Assembly (NCBI GenBank): GCA_030141605.1
Contig: JAQGDQ010000240.1
Span: 1-64,000, forward strand
Origin: Tubiluchus corallicola
Lineage: Eukaryota > Priapulida > Priapulimorpha > Priapulimorphida > Tubiluchidae
DNA: 64,000 nucleotides
Direction of reading: 5' to 3'
Shown: positions 12,393-22,763 of the stretch, in pieces
How positions within the stretch are numbered: position 1 is the stretch's first letter
Layout: every line of letters begins with the position of its first letter
Notes under the pieces: model-generated
What the model saw: the letters and a program-made list of their open reading frames with translations, nothing else
What the model was told of the DNA's origin: nothing
The model's database searches: none
Position numbers and translations under genes: made by a program

Positions 12393-12800
12393 TGTGATGC
12401 TTTCCTGCGATTGAGTGTGGCTTTTTATTTCTGTTTTTAAGTATTTGCTTATCTTAACCTTTATTATGGTACGAATTTTTCTTAAGTATCTCTTTTCTCA
12501 CTTGCATGTTGTTATCTACTTTTGGTGATGCTCTTTGTTAGTTCCTTTAAGTTTTTGCAAAATGCAACTTGATGTTCCCCCCGTCGTTTGCTCTCTTTCT
12601 AGCCCTAATTTTATGTGATGCTCGCTTAATGATGATTTTGTCGAGTGGGCCATTTAAGTTTTTATAAAATTGTAATTTGTCTACGCCAAGGGTAATCTGT
12701 CAGGCCTAATTCGAAGGTGGATCTTGGCTGATGCCTTCTAGTGATTTTTCTCAAAACCGTCATTTGTCTAGGGATGAGAGAGCTATTGCACCAGAGCGTT
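12393..12800. repeat. Decayed tandem repeat, about 90-130 bp period
   Basis: Units start with GTGATGC or TGATGC near 12393, 12526, 12615 and 12730. Two neighbouring units share a TTTAAGTTTTT-centred segment and CCTAATT. Strongly diverged. Antisense open frames of about 70 codons here are probably incidental. Confidence 0.4.
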
Positions 12801-13890
12801 ATCGCAGCGAACCCCTGATTTTGGATGTTACGTTTCTGGCAATGTTCTTTAGTGATACCATTTCTGCTCCTGTAAATGTACACATGTCTGGATACCTGTG
12901 ACGTGGAAGATTTATAACTTGTAAATTTTGCTCTGTTATCATTTCCCTATATTTTTTCGCTGAGTTTTTTTTGAGACGCTGTTTGATCCAGTTAATGCAG
13001 TTGTTTGGAAATAAAAGGAACACAATGTTATGTTATTATAACTTCTTTTTGTTCTATATAATAGTAGCTGATTCAGTTTAATTTCACTTTAATCGTAAAA
13101 GCAAAAAATCTTTATTTTAAATTAGTGGTGAAGGTTAGTACCGTGGCAACATGGCAACATGCTTCGATAAAATTTATTATAGAAAGCATTAAGTGAAAAA
13201 TATAAAAAGGAATATAATAGGCCAACAGGCATTAATAAAATAAAATTAAAAACTTATTGCGATAGAGCAAACGTCCAAATTCATTAACTGGCACAATACA
13301 TTAATTGTCCGAAAATTCTGCGCTTTTATTCAACGAACAAAGTTGTCAACGTAATGGCACTATTAAAGTAGAGTAACGCTTATTGCATATACATTAGTTT
13401 ATATTATAGTATTGTGCGGGCACAGGTGAATACATTATGAACTACAAAAGTAACACAGGGGAACAAAGAAAAGAGGTGCACTAAGTGGGTGTAAAAGCAA
13501 CGTTTAAATAAATAATTTTGCATTTTTTCTCCATTTTTTGAAATTATCGAAACCGAAAATTGTGTTTAAATATGAAGCGGCAAATTAGTAAAATAGATTT
13601 TGAAAATGTTTACATGATAGCAGTACGTAACTAACATCGCATTCATTCCCGTCGCTCCTCCACCATGTTTGCGCAATTGCGCAGTTTAGCGAGGTTTTAT
13701 AGTAAATGTTCAGCACAACGCAAAAACGCGACGAGTCTGTATTCAACAAATATGACATTATCAATAAACACAGAAAAGCTGAACATGGTTTCATCAAACA
13801 AAGACTTTAGTCTATATGGCTTCATTAAACAATGACGTTATAATACTGATGTAATATCGGTATTTTGGTGAATAAAACTTAGCGAACTCC

Positions 13891-14312
13891 ATGGAAAAGT
13901 TGGAAACAGATGTACAGGCACTAAACTATTACAGCTATAATAATTTATCTCACAGTGGGGACAACTACAACAATTTTCGACCTGTAGTTGCCGATGCTCC
14001 GAATTACGTTCCACCGGACAGAAATGGGGATGACTATGAGGGCGAACAGCAAGTAAAATCACAATTAGAAACCATCAGAAATGGGCTGAGCGAAGCCAAA
14101 CGAGTGGGGACAGTATTTGTTGATCAGATCGGTCAGATGAAAGACGCCGCAGAAGAGTGGAGAAGAAACAGAGCGGAGAAGGCAGTGGAGAAATCGAAAA
14201 GACATGCTAAGGCTGAATCCTCGTGGTGCAGACAATTTAATGATTTTATGAGAGACACAACTTTTCATGGAGTGAGGAATGTGTTTGACTCTAGTCGCAG
14301 ATGTCCAATAAG
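13891..14312 (+). CDS. DEG/ENaC exon 1 (cytosolic N-terminus, His-Gly motif)
   Basis: Residues 1-140. Polar start with Tyr/Asn, then a charged segment around residues 55-115 that is likely helical (EEWRRNRAEKAVEKSKRHAK), then FHGVRNVF. Donor ATAAG|GTGAGC. Confidence 0.85.
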
Positions 14313-17300
14313 GTGAGCAATTAATCGTATTACTGCCTATATCGGTTAGCTTAGCCTGTTAGACATTTGAATATCGATTTTAGAAATGAAAGTTTGATTC
14401 GTACGTCGACGCTTTTAGTTTTATATCGTCAAATGAGTTGGATGGCTTATACTGGTTGTCAAAAGTAACGCATTAAATTCGGTGCAAATGTTAAATTCGG
14501 CCTACTCCACACAAAGGGCACCAAGAGGAGCTTTTCTCCTAGTTTTGCTGTTGATGTTCCACTGTCAACAGCCCAAGTAAAGTCCTTTTAAATGACATTA
14601 AATGACACGAATAAAAATCTTTGAAGAGTCAGTTTGCTAAGTAATTTTGATGATTATAAAGTAAGATGTATCAGATTAATAAGTAAAATCTGTAACCCTC
14701 AGATTGTAAAAACTTGTTAAAATAGTCTCATATTTTTCAAGCAGATATAATAATTGATGTTCAAAAAATGTACAAAAAATCATGTGAGTTTCAACATTTG
14801 ACTGCCAAAGAAAATTGCTACTGTATTTGAATCCCGGCTGATCTTAATGGTTACAGAATTTGCGGCTTTTGCTTAACTTTGATGGATTTTCACAGTGTTT
14901 TTACAATCTAAGCGTTTGCTAAAGGCAGGTTAATGATTTTTTTAATTGCTGATGAAAATTTCTTTATTTGTACTTCAATAATCTTATTTTACTTTTCGCA
15001 GATGTGTTTGGTTTTTTGCTTGCATCACTTGCCAGACAATGTTGGGAATTTTGGCGTACATGTATGTCACAACTTTCATAGCTCAGCCTACCAGTACTTC
15101 AATATACATCAACACTGATAACTGGAACCTAACCTTCCCAGCTGTAACCATCTGTAATCTGAATTTGCACACGAAGCAAGAGCTTGCAAAACAGCCTGAA
15201 TTCGCGGCCTACCTCAAGTCCAAACACGAACGCCTCATCATTGGCCATGACGATGGTAAACGGTACAATTTCAGCGGATTTAACTACACAGAGTTCTTGC
15301 TGACGTCACATCCGGATATTTCCGGGGAGCCGTATGATCAGTCGCTAATCGATCAGATGTCGGGATATGAATGCTCCTGGAGAAACATCCCTTGTAGCTT
15401 AGCTGACCTCACTAGGGTGGTAACAGAGAAGGGAGTTTGTTTTACCTTCAATGCAGCTTTCGATAAGCACAGCAATAGATCGAAAGTCGTAAGTTGTAAT
15501 CAAGTGGATGATGTCCTCTAAAATTGTCCAAAGTTCTATCGAGATTTTCCCTAATACTACTTGACAGAATAACAAAATCACATACTTTATATTATACGAT
15601 TAAGGTGTGTGCACATGCAGACGGCTTGTGAGGCGACGACGGCAGCTCATGCGTTCAATGCAGCATGTGTCGCACTATTGCCATCTAGGTGAGCACACAC
15701 CTACCAGACCAATTGTTGCTGCATCTATTGTAGATACCATGAATATTTTTGTAAACCTGTACATGCTGTTGAAGCTTTTAAGGGTGCGCCAGTTTGTACT
15801 ACTTTTTCTTTTTTGTCACGTGTCACCAAATAATGCATAAAGAGCTAGTACCAGCACAACCTATTGTTACATCGACGTTACATCATTGCTGCTAACCATT
15901 GTTACATTACCGGTGTCGCCGTCTACTAAAAATATCATTTATTAGAAAACTTTTAAATACGGATTTTGTCTACTTTTGATATTCACACCACTACATACAA
16001 GCCGCCGCTACTTAATTAACTCTAAATGTGAGTTCTTATACTCGAAATTGAGCGACCAGCCTTGATACCAGACGGAGCTTTTATTAAATCTAATTTTATT
16101 TTACTAATTTATCACATTAGATCGTAATAAGTGTTTTTCGTACTATTTAAGCAGTGCATTAAAGGCGATTCAAACTATAACGCTTTGCAGTACATTCTAA
16201 ATTACATTAAATATACGTAATGACCTTTGAGAAGATAATTTTTTGAGTTCTTAAATCGACACTTTTTCATATAGTATGAAACTGAATTTGAATTATAAAA
16301 ATGAATGAACAACTTGACAGTAGATGTGAAAAACAGTGCAGTTTTTTAACTAGCTGATTTGATCAGCAATAAGCAAATTAAAACTACTATAAAATTCACT
16401 ATGCAATTTTTTTGAGAGAGCACATATAACAAAGGGGATCTCATTGTAAGAGGAAAAAAGTTAACAATTAGCACTCAAAATACTTATACCCATAAAAATA
16501 TGAGAATATGATACCAATATATTTGTTAACGTGGGCGCTAGCAGCAGGCTTCTAGGGTGCAGATTTTCACAGTTCTTAATAGTACTCTATTCGTAGGCTA
16601 CCATTATTTTTTGTAACGAATTCATACGTGGTAGTGTTGGTTAACTGAAATTCTAAAACTAACAAAATAGGCATAAGGGAGGCAGAACGCAACAACGTTC
16701 CTCTTTTCAGGCTTGTGTGAGCTCCTTTTATGTACCACTAATATTATTCAAATATTGATAATGGAAGAAACCCGCATGTAGGTATAAAGGTATTAGGTGA
16801 AGCCAGTGTAAACGCATTATTGGCCAACAATAAATGTTTAATAACATTAGTGTCATTCATGCTAATGTGCAAGTTTGTTTTCTTATAGAAAATGTATGAC
16901 GCTTCTGTATGAAGCCAGAGGAAACTCAAATTCGTCTTTAATTGCCATGGCCAGGTCCCAAGGTTACGCCGAAAAGAAGGCCCTAAAAGTTAAGGTCCAG
17001 AAAACGGGTTTCAAGTTAGCAGCGGACAGAACGTGAACTATATATAATGAACATCTCTGTGTTTTTAGGTTCAAGGTTTAGGTCCAGAAGAAGGTCTTAC
17101 ATTAAGGCTTTGGACGGGACATGAAGACTACACCCTGAATGATCTTGGCATTTTGTCCTCTGGATTTCGGGTAATTCTATTAATGATATGAAAGAAATAA
17201 TTAGCTACATCTTACAATAAAAAAATATGGTGCTAGAAACAATTTTGCTTCCGAGGGCTTATGTTTAGAATTTACAAAAAATGTTCGCCATTTGCTGTAT

Positions 17301-20300
17301 ATATATTGACGCTGCTTATTTTGCTGCAAATGTGCTACAGAGTACACTAATAATAACATGTTATAAGCCAACAAATACTAGCGCGTTTGTAAATATGGTT
17401 ATTAACTACATAAACATTGTTTTCTAAATAAACACAAACTAGCTAAAAGGAGCAGTCATCAAGGATAATATAACGAGATTCACGTAGCCTTATAATAGCT
17501 TTGGCAGCCGCTAACGATCACCTTGTTTTGCGTTGACTTCTTTTTATAGTCCAGTGACCAAAATACAGGATACTCATTAACCGACCATATGGTTAATGTT
17601 AAAACCTTGCATTTCTTCCTTGTTGGTAAGCATCAGTAAGTGGGATTAATCAGAAAAGACAGGACTCTCATTACACCGACCATATGGTAAGTATTAATCC
17701 TCGCATGTCTTCCTTGTTGGTAAAGAACAGCAAGTGGAGTTAGTAAGACTCTCATCATAAAGTGTGGTGCAAATAATTTACTCTGGTAGGCGGTACCTAT
17801 TCACTTTTACTTATCATGAGAATTTTGATGAAATGTTTTGGTAATCATTCTCATGCAAGTGCGACGCATTAGGCTAAACAACAACTTATATTCTTATGAG
17901 GATAGGGTTCAATAGTAACTGCCCAGAATGTGGGATATAATATTAATAAAATGTAATTATTTGCTTGCTGTTAGTCAGATAGTTAGTTACACGTTAAGAC
18001 AACAAAAGACATTTATTCAGGATAAACTTGATTGAGCAAAGCTCGTTTATAACAAGGTATTGGTTGATGGCTTGGCTGCAGTAATTTAAAATTAAGAAAA
18101 ATAAATACATGTAAAAAACACTAACATAAAATCCACGAAACATAAACAAAAATCGTACAAACAAAGAGTGACTTAATATTTAAAGAAAACATGCAGAAAC
18201 ACAAAAAGGAAAGCTAAGATTACAATCGCAAAAGAACTTAAAATGAGCAAAAAAGTAGAAAAAAATGAAGAAATAAATTCACAAGCAATTGAAAAATAGT
18301 CATATAAGGCACAGCATAGTAAAAAGCGGAAAATAAAAGCAAATTAAAGCAATAATAAAAATGCTTGCATTTCAAATCCAAAAACTAAAAGAAAACTAAA
18401 GGAAAGCTAAGATTACAATTAGAACTAAGAAGAAACAAAAAGCAAAAAGCTTAGATACGTTAAGAAGCAAAGTAAAATTACAAGCAAATGAAAAAATGCC
18501 GTATATAATCATAGCTAACATAAATCAAAACAGAATATAAAAAGCAAATTAAGCAATGATAAGAACATTTAACACTGAAAATCAAAATTCGTAAACAATA
18601 TTCGTTATATATCAAAAAACATTTGCACAGATAACGTCAAAATTTAAAATAACATCAAAAAGACGAAATTATAAAGCACAAAACAATAATTGAAAAATAG
18701 CTCTCTTGATAAAAAGCTTTACGTCAAACTTTAATCAACACATTATATCTGCAGACTAAGACGTTTGGAATTTAGCAACGTTACCCAACCTTCTACTGAT
18801 AGGAGTTTCTTTCCGGCTAGTTTCTGTTAAATGTTTAATTAATGTTTTAAACGCTGGATTTAGCACGAAAAATGGGAAAAAATACCATTCGAATGAAACT
18901 ATTTTCTGTGGGTGGTCTTTTTTTCATTTCTGCGTAACTTTGATAGTGTCTTAATGAAGCATCTCTGTTTGCAAGCTTCTGAAATTCGCAGGTTTATGTA
19001 CACGATTCGAAAATTTGGCCAGTAACTACAGAAGAAGGAATATTGCTGAGTCCTGGCTTTGAACACAACATAGGCATTGCGGAGGAGCAAGTAAGTCTTC
19101 TTATAAGAACTAAGTCAGATTACTATAATAATTATTGTAAGTTGTATTTTTATTATAGGGTGTTTTGACTGCCATAGGAGATTTGGCGTTGTTGCTACAG
19201 CGATAATAATATGCTTAGCGATGATAATAATAATAGCTGTGTAATTCCAATAAGTAACATTATCCAACGCTTTAAAAAATCTCTTTGTATTGACGACAGT
19301 AAAAGGAAACATAAAAGTAGTATATTTGGTAAAAGTTACAAATTACAGCCATTCATTGTATTTGTACCCACGTTTGTCCCCATTCAAGATCCGAAGATTT
19401 CCGTTGGCGAATTAGTCTAAGTTTAAACAAATGTGGCAGGGCAGGAATTAATATTACTTGGCCTAAAGCTGGATAAACGACATGTAACTTATGTTCTAAT
19501 AATATAATACTTCGTGTGTAGATTATTCTGTCCGTCTACTAAATAACGCGAAAGAACTGCTTTTTCCACAAGTATGTCACTCCTCATCGACGAAACTGCA
19601 ATCAGTATTTTAACAAGGTTTAATTGAAAAGCAGACAGTATGTTTAAGGCAATTCAAAAAGCACTATTTTTCAGCATGTATCAAATACAAGTGCGGGTTG
19701 TCGCTGGCCATTTAATAAAGCTCCTAGGTTAATGTGGTATGGCAAATACGGAGGTTATTCAATGGATTTGTGCTATTTGGAATGCAAAACCGCTTTCGTG
19801 ATTTTACGGTGTAAATGCAAAGCCCATTATATGCGTTATCCAGGTAAGACAATTTGAATAATTCCAGGTGGCAATTACGATACATAAGTGACACAATAAC
19901 GCACAGTTACACTAATAACGCGTGTAGTATTTTACTCAAACAACAAACAAGCTATACCTGTAGACTGTGTCATTAGTGCAGCACATGAATAATTGTGCTA
20001 TTTTGTTAAAATATATTGCATGTTTTACATTCAGCTCATAAAATACTATTTGTATCTAAAACACTAATTGAGGTATCCATGAAAGATCGGTGAGTAATTC
20101 AAGGTATGGCATGAATTCGTAACATACGTGTTATATTATGTAAATATACGTTTGAGTATATGTTACTAAAAATTAGTTATTTTACTCGGATGAAACATAG
20201 GTGTATGGGTTCCTTAAAAACAAAATTTTATGCCAAGAATGCATAACAGAATCTAAAATACGTAATTTTGTACCATTTCATGCTTATGTATATACGAGTG

Positions 20301-22763
20301 TGTCCGCGTAACGAAGCTTGTTATGGTATCTTACGGTATCGCCTTTTATACTTCATTTTTTGCATTGTAGATGACGTCCCTTTCTGCGATTTCCAACAGT
20401 ACAGAACATGTGTTTTTCGAAGTATAGGTAAGTTCAGCAAGTAGTTCTTTTAGTCATGTAAAATTTAATGTAGTTTTGTAAAAATATTTTAATATGGTGT
20501 TTGTAAATATGTCATTTATTGTATATAATTAGGCCTTAGTTTTGCACTTTAGTTTTTTTTAGATTGCACTGGACGCATTTGTCTTGAACAGTGTTGTTAT
20601 CTTAACATTACGCTGAGGCTTACTCAATTTTACTATAATGAGTGAACCATTTTAATGACAAATAAAGAATTAATAATAAAAAAAATAGTTATTAAAGTAA
20701 ATATGCTGCCTATATTTCCGTAGAGCGTAAAAGTGGAAATTTCATTTCATAGAAGTGATGGAACTTTCCAAAAAAAGCTGTTTAGAACGAAACGCCGTTA
20801 TAGAGTGAAATTTATAGAGTCAAAACGTTTGCTTTTATTCACAAAATTAGCAGAAAACCCAGCAGTTGTGTTTTTAAATTTACCATTAAAATGTTGTGCT
20901 CTATTTCTGTGCTTTCCTTAAATCTTTTTATCCGTTTAACACTCTTTAATCCTTCTTAAAGGCAGTTACCTTTCACATCCGATTTCTATTTCCTGCCGAA
21001 CCCAATAGTTTAATAGTTGGACCTAATTTTTATCCCTAGACTTTTCAGAAATCAAGTTTCCTCGGCAACTTAGGACGTTCGTTTAATTGGTTCATTCTGT
21101 TGACATGCCATTTGTCACAGCATTATGTTTAATAGTTTAGTTATCGACAAAAAGTGATGAATGACAAATAGATAAACGAGGGAACAAATGGACGAACGAG
21201 CAAACAAGCAAACCAAACCAGCGAAATTTCAGACATAAATACAGACAGCCAAGCGGTAGAGAAACAGACACACAGACTGATCCACAGATTACTGAGAAAT
21301 TGACTGACTGACTGATTTGTGTAATATCAGCCAGCCAACTAACCAACCGATCAACCGACCGACCGATCAACCAACCAACCAATCAGTAGCTACCAGCCAA
21401 TCAATGCGTACTATTTCGTGCCGAGCAAAATTCTCCTGTAAGTTCCTTCCGATACATTATTGCTGTTAGGGTTAGGCCTTGCATTTATTTTCTGCTGTAG
21501 CTTAATTAAATGACGCGGAAAACATCAGGAATGTTTAATAAAAATTCTAGCTACACTTTAATCATTTTTTCAGGCGCTTTTTGGGAGGAAGGTTACTTCA
21601 ACAACTGCAGTCCACCATGTCTACCTGGATGTGAGGAAACTAAGTATACTTATACGCTTTCCGCTTCCTACTATCCCGGTCAGCAGTTTGTTAATTTTGT
21701 GGCGGAGATATATAACATCACTGGAAATGGTAGTATTGGAATCATGACTACAGAAGAATTCAATGAGTTGCTCAGGTGGGTTTATTTCTAAGTATTTCGT
21801 TATTCATGGAAGTGAACAAATTTTGGTAGTGCATTATGTAGTAAAATTGCGTCATATGAAAATTTTTTTTTGAGTTTGAAATTTATCTAAGTCATACAAT
21901 ATATAAGTTATAATATATATCAAAAAGCTCCTCCCCCAGTTAACTCGCAAACTCGTAGTACTTCATCCTGGTAGAAGCATTTGTAAGAGACCCATATTAT
22001 CTGTTTGTCCTCTTTCCAAAGAACTGTAAATTTCGCTCCAAGACTCTTGCCAAACGCCGCCAGCGTTGTTTTACGTGGTATTTCTCTAGGAACGGCCGAA
22101 AAACCTCTATAAAACCTCCCTTTGCTAATTGTCGGAACGTCTTTTGTAAAGAAACGTCCTAGCGTCTCTTGCTAGGGGACCTGGAGCTGGAGCGAAATTT
22201 ATAGCTCTTTTGGAAAGAGAAGAAGCAGAGCTACTTCATCATATGGACGGCTTTTACAAACGCGTCTTCTGGGCTTCGATTTAATTCGGGGAAATGTATG
22301 ACCCTGTAGAATGACCAATAATCAGTCACATTGAAACTCTAAAGCAAAGGACATTGGGCACTGTTTTGACAAACTGTCGAACGATGATTAAAATCACTTA
22401 ACAACTTTTATGGCTTTTTTGTTAGGAGGAATGCGCTAATTATTCGAGTATTTTATGAAACCATGTCTATCACTGTCATGCACAACGATTATGCTTACGA
22501 CATGAAAGATTTTTCAAGTAAGTTTGCAAACTGCTAATTTTTCTAGTAATTTAGCTGAAGTATTTCGCTTCTCGCCTCATTCGGCTCGTGACTTATACGA
22601 AAATATTGTTCTGATCTTAATTCATCCGGTTTCCACTTTAGGTGATATTGGAGGAGCTATGGGACTATTAGCTGGAGCAAGCATTTTGTCAATACTGGAA
22701 ATCTTCGACTGCCTTTGCATATGCTGCTGTAGAAAATTCAATAAAGTCAGTGGTACTAAATGA
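13891..22763 (+). CDS. DEG/ENaC (ASIC/degenerin-type) sodium channel
   Basis: Nine exons (13891-14312, 15002-15488, 17069-17170, 18992-19090, 19675-19843, 20371-20427, 21574-21775, 22426-22517, 22642-22763) join in phase to 583 residues. The family forms trimeric, usually amiloride-sensitive sodium channels of the plasma membrane, gated by protons, peptides or touch. Seen: a 125-residue cytosolic N-terminus, the gating His-Gly at 126-127 (FHGVRNVF), TM1 near 143-168, post-TM1 FPAVTICN, a cysteine-rich ectodomain (CSPPCLPGCEETKY; CYLECKTAF...CKCKAHYMR) with several N-glycosylation sequons, and TM2 with the GAS selectivity filter at 555-557 (GGAMGLLAGASILSILEIF). The C-terminus is very short, with a CICCC cluster that could be palmitoylated. 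The ATG lies in a good context (CTCCATGG) with an in-frame TAA upstream. The long N-terminus is unusual against about 40-60 residues in ASICs. Ligand unknown. Confidence 0.88.
14313..15001 (+). other. DEG/ENaC intron 1
   Basis: 689 bp of AT-rich sequence ending in CTTTTCGCAG. No other feature recognised. Confidence 0.7.
15002..15488 (+). CDS. DEG/ENaC exon 2 (TM1 and first ectodomain part)
   Basis: Residues 141-303. TM1 (VWFFACITCQTMLGILAYMY), then WNLTFPAVTICNLN and a stretch to GVCFTFNAAF; sequons NLT, NFS, NYT and NRS. Donor AAAGTC|GTAAGT. Confidence 0.88.
15489..17068 (+). other. DEG/ENaC intron 2
   Basis: 1580 bp. Contains a possible decayed copy of exon 3 at 16959-17040; otherwise AT-rich without recognisable features. 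Confidence 0.6.
16959..17040 (+). pseudogene. Possible decayed duplicate of DEG/ENaC exon 3
   Basis: Starts CAAGGTT and continues AAAAGAAGGCCCTAAAAGTT, parallel to the exon 3 start CAAGGTTTAGGTCCAGAAG at 17072. The first 37 bases look roughly 70% alike by eye; later parts are weaker. It lies only about 30 bp before the true exon, consistent with a local duplication. No intact frame or splice sites. Confidence 0.3.
17069..17170 (+). CDS. DEG/ENaC exon 3
   Basis: Residues 304-337, phase 0 at both ends (34 codons). Encodes VQGLGPEEGLTLRLWTGH and DLGILSSGFR, equivalent to the ASIC stretch before the GF(R/K) strand. Acceptor GTTTTTAG, donor CGG|GTAATT. Confidence 0.85.
17567..17742 (+). repeat. 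Tandem duplication, about 94-bp unit
   Basis: Two adjacent copies share CCGACCATATGGT and CTTCCTTGTTGGTAA in the same order, starting at about 17567 and 17661. A third unit may begin at GACTCTCATC (17747). Confidence 0.8.
18180..18590 (+). repeat. A-rich duplicated segment
   Basis: GGAAAGCTAAGATTACAAT occurs near 18208 and again near 18401, and each is followed by similar A-rich text ending AAAGCAAATTAA-GCAAT. This indicates a tandem duplication of about 190 bp, now diverged. Confidence 0.6.
18992..19090 (+). CDS. DEG/ENaC exon 4
   Basis: Residues 338-370, 33 codons, phase 0 at both ends. Encodes VYVHDSKIWPVTTEEGI and LSPGFEHNIGIAEEQ, the usual P-G-F segment of the family. Acceptor ATTCGCAG, donor CAA|GTAAGT. 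Confidence 0.85.
19091..19674 (+). other. DEG/ENaC intron 4
   Basis: 584 bp, AT-rich, acceptor ATTTTTCAG. No other feature recognised; the short open frames inside are not supported. Confidence 0.7.
19675..19843 (+). CDS. DEG/ENaC exon 5 (cysteine-rich ectodomain)
   Basis: Residues 371-426. Encodes AGCRWPFNKAPRLMWYG and DLCYLECKTAF...RCKCKAHYMRYP, the conserved C-x3-C...C-x-C pattern of the thumb/palm region. Donor CCAG|GTAAGA. Confidence 0.88.
19844..20370 (+). other. DEG/ENaC intron 5
   Basis: 527 bp, acceptor TGCATTGTAG. Nothing else recognised. Confidence 0.7.
20371..20427 (+). CDS. DEG/ENaC exon 6
   Basis: A 57-nt exon, residues 427-445: DDVPFCDFQQYRTCVFRSI. It supplies two ectodomain cysteines. 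Donor ATAG|GTAAGT. Confidence 0.85.
   Translation: MTSLSAISNSTEHVFFEV
20453..20689 (+). mobile_element. Dispersed retroposon-like repeat, copy A
   Basis: About 235 bp, matching 43758-43985 in reverse complement at high identity by eye (shared: TGGACGCATTTGTCTTGAAC, CATTACGCTGAGGCT, GACAAATAAAGAATTAAT). It ends in AATAATAAAAAAAAT, like the 3-prime tail of a retroposon. No coding capacity. Confidence 0.75.
21150..21400. repeat. Degenerate tetranucleotide tract (CAAC/CCGA/GACT)
   Basis: Loose run of 4-bp units such as CAAG, CAGA, GACT and CAAC/CGAC. Resembles other degenerate GTCA/CAGT tracts in this window read on the opposite strand. Confidence 0.7.
21574..21775 (+). CDS. DEG/ENaC exon 7
   Basis: Residues 446-512: GAFWEEGYFNNCSPPCLPGC, then EETKYTYTLSASYYPGQQF and EIYNITGNGSIGIMTTEEF. 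The C-x3-C-x3-C pattern and E-x3-Y-T are typical. Donor CTCAG|GTGGGT. Confidence 0.88.
21776..22425 (+). other. DEG/ENaC intron 7
   Basis: 650 bp, largely filled by the foldback element at 21971-22271. Acceptor TTTTTTGTTAG. Confidence 0.7.
21971..22271. repeat. Foldback (MITE-like) element in DEG/ENaC intron 7
   Basis: Left arm contains CTCTTTCCAAAGAACTGTAA continuing to ATTTCGCTCCA (22010-22040). The right arm carries its near-perfect reverse complement at 22188-22219. Outer arms (21971-21989 and 22250-22270) continue the pairing more loosely. No coding content. Confidence 0.7.
22426..22517 (+). CDS. DEG/ENaC exon 8
   Basis: Residues 513-543: RRNALIIRVFYETMSITVM then HNDYAYDMKDFS, the beta strands leading to TM2. 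Donor TTCAA|GTAAGT. The next intron is only 124 bp; its retention would give a stop after FSSKFANC and remove TM2. Confidence 0.85.
22642..22763 (+). CDS. DEG/ENaC exon 9 (TM2, pore, C-terminus)
   Basis: Residues 544-583: SDIGGAMGLLAGASILSILE then IFDCLCICCCRKFNKVSGTK, stop TGA 22761-22763. The GAS filter and the following glutamate are intact. Acceptor TTCCACTTTAG. Confidence 0.88.

Larger units (their letters stand above)
8121..13890. other. Divergent intergenic region, collagen / DEG-ENaC
   Basis: Promoter-side DNA of both flanking genes. Holds the two pentanucleotide arrays, a decayed tandem repeat (12393-12800) and a CAGCAG/CAACAG-rich stretch at 10840-10940. No coding exon was recognised in 8121-9550 or 10950-12390. 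Confidence 0.55.
17171..18991 (+). other. DEG/ENaC intron 3
   Basis: 1821 bp. Holds a tandem duplication (17567-17742) and an A-rich repeated segment (18180-18590). Confidence 0.65.
20428..21573 (+). other. DEG/ENaC intron 6
   Basis: 1146 bp. Holds a dispersed repeat copy (20453-20689) and a degenerate tetranucleotide tract (about 21150-21400). Confidence 0.65.

Noticed and set aside
12662-13023. Two - strand open frames of about 74 codons
   Set aside because: They overlap a decayed tandem repeat, show no family resemblance and lack consistent splice phases.
22524-22641. Open frame extending DEG/ENaC exon 9 upstream
   Set aside because: Intron sequence; the frame is open by chance and the acceptor at 22640-22641 fits phase and family.
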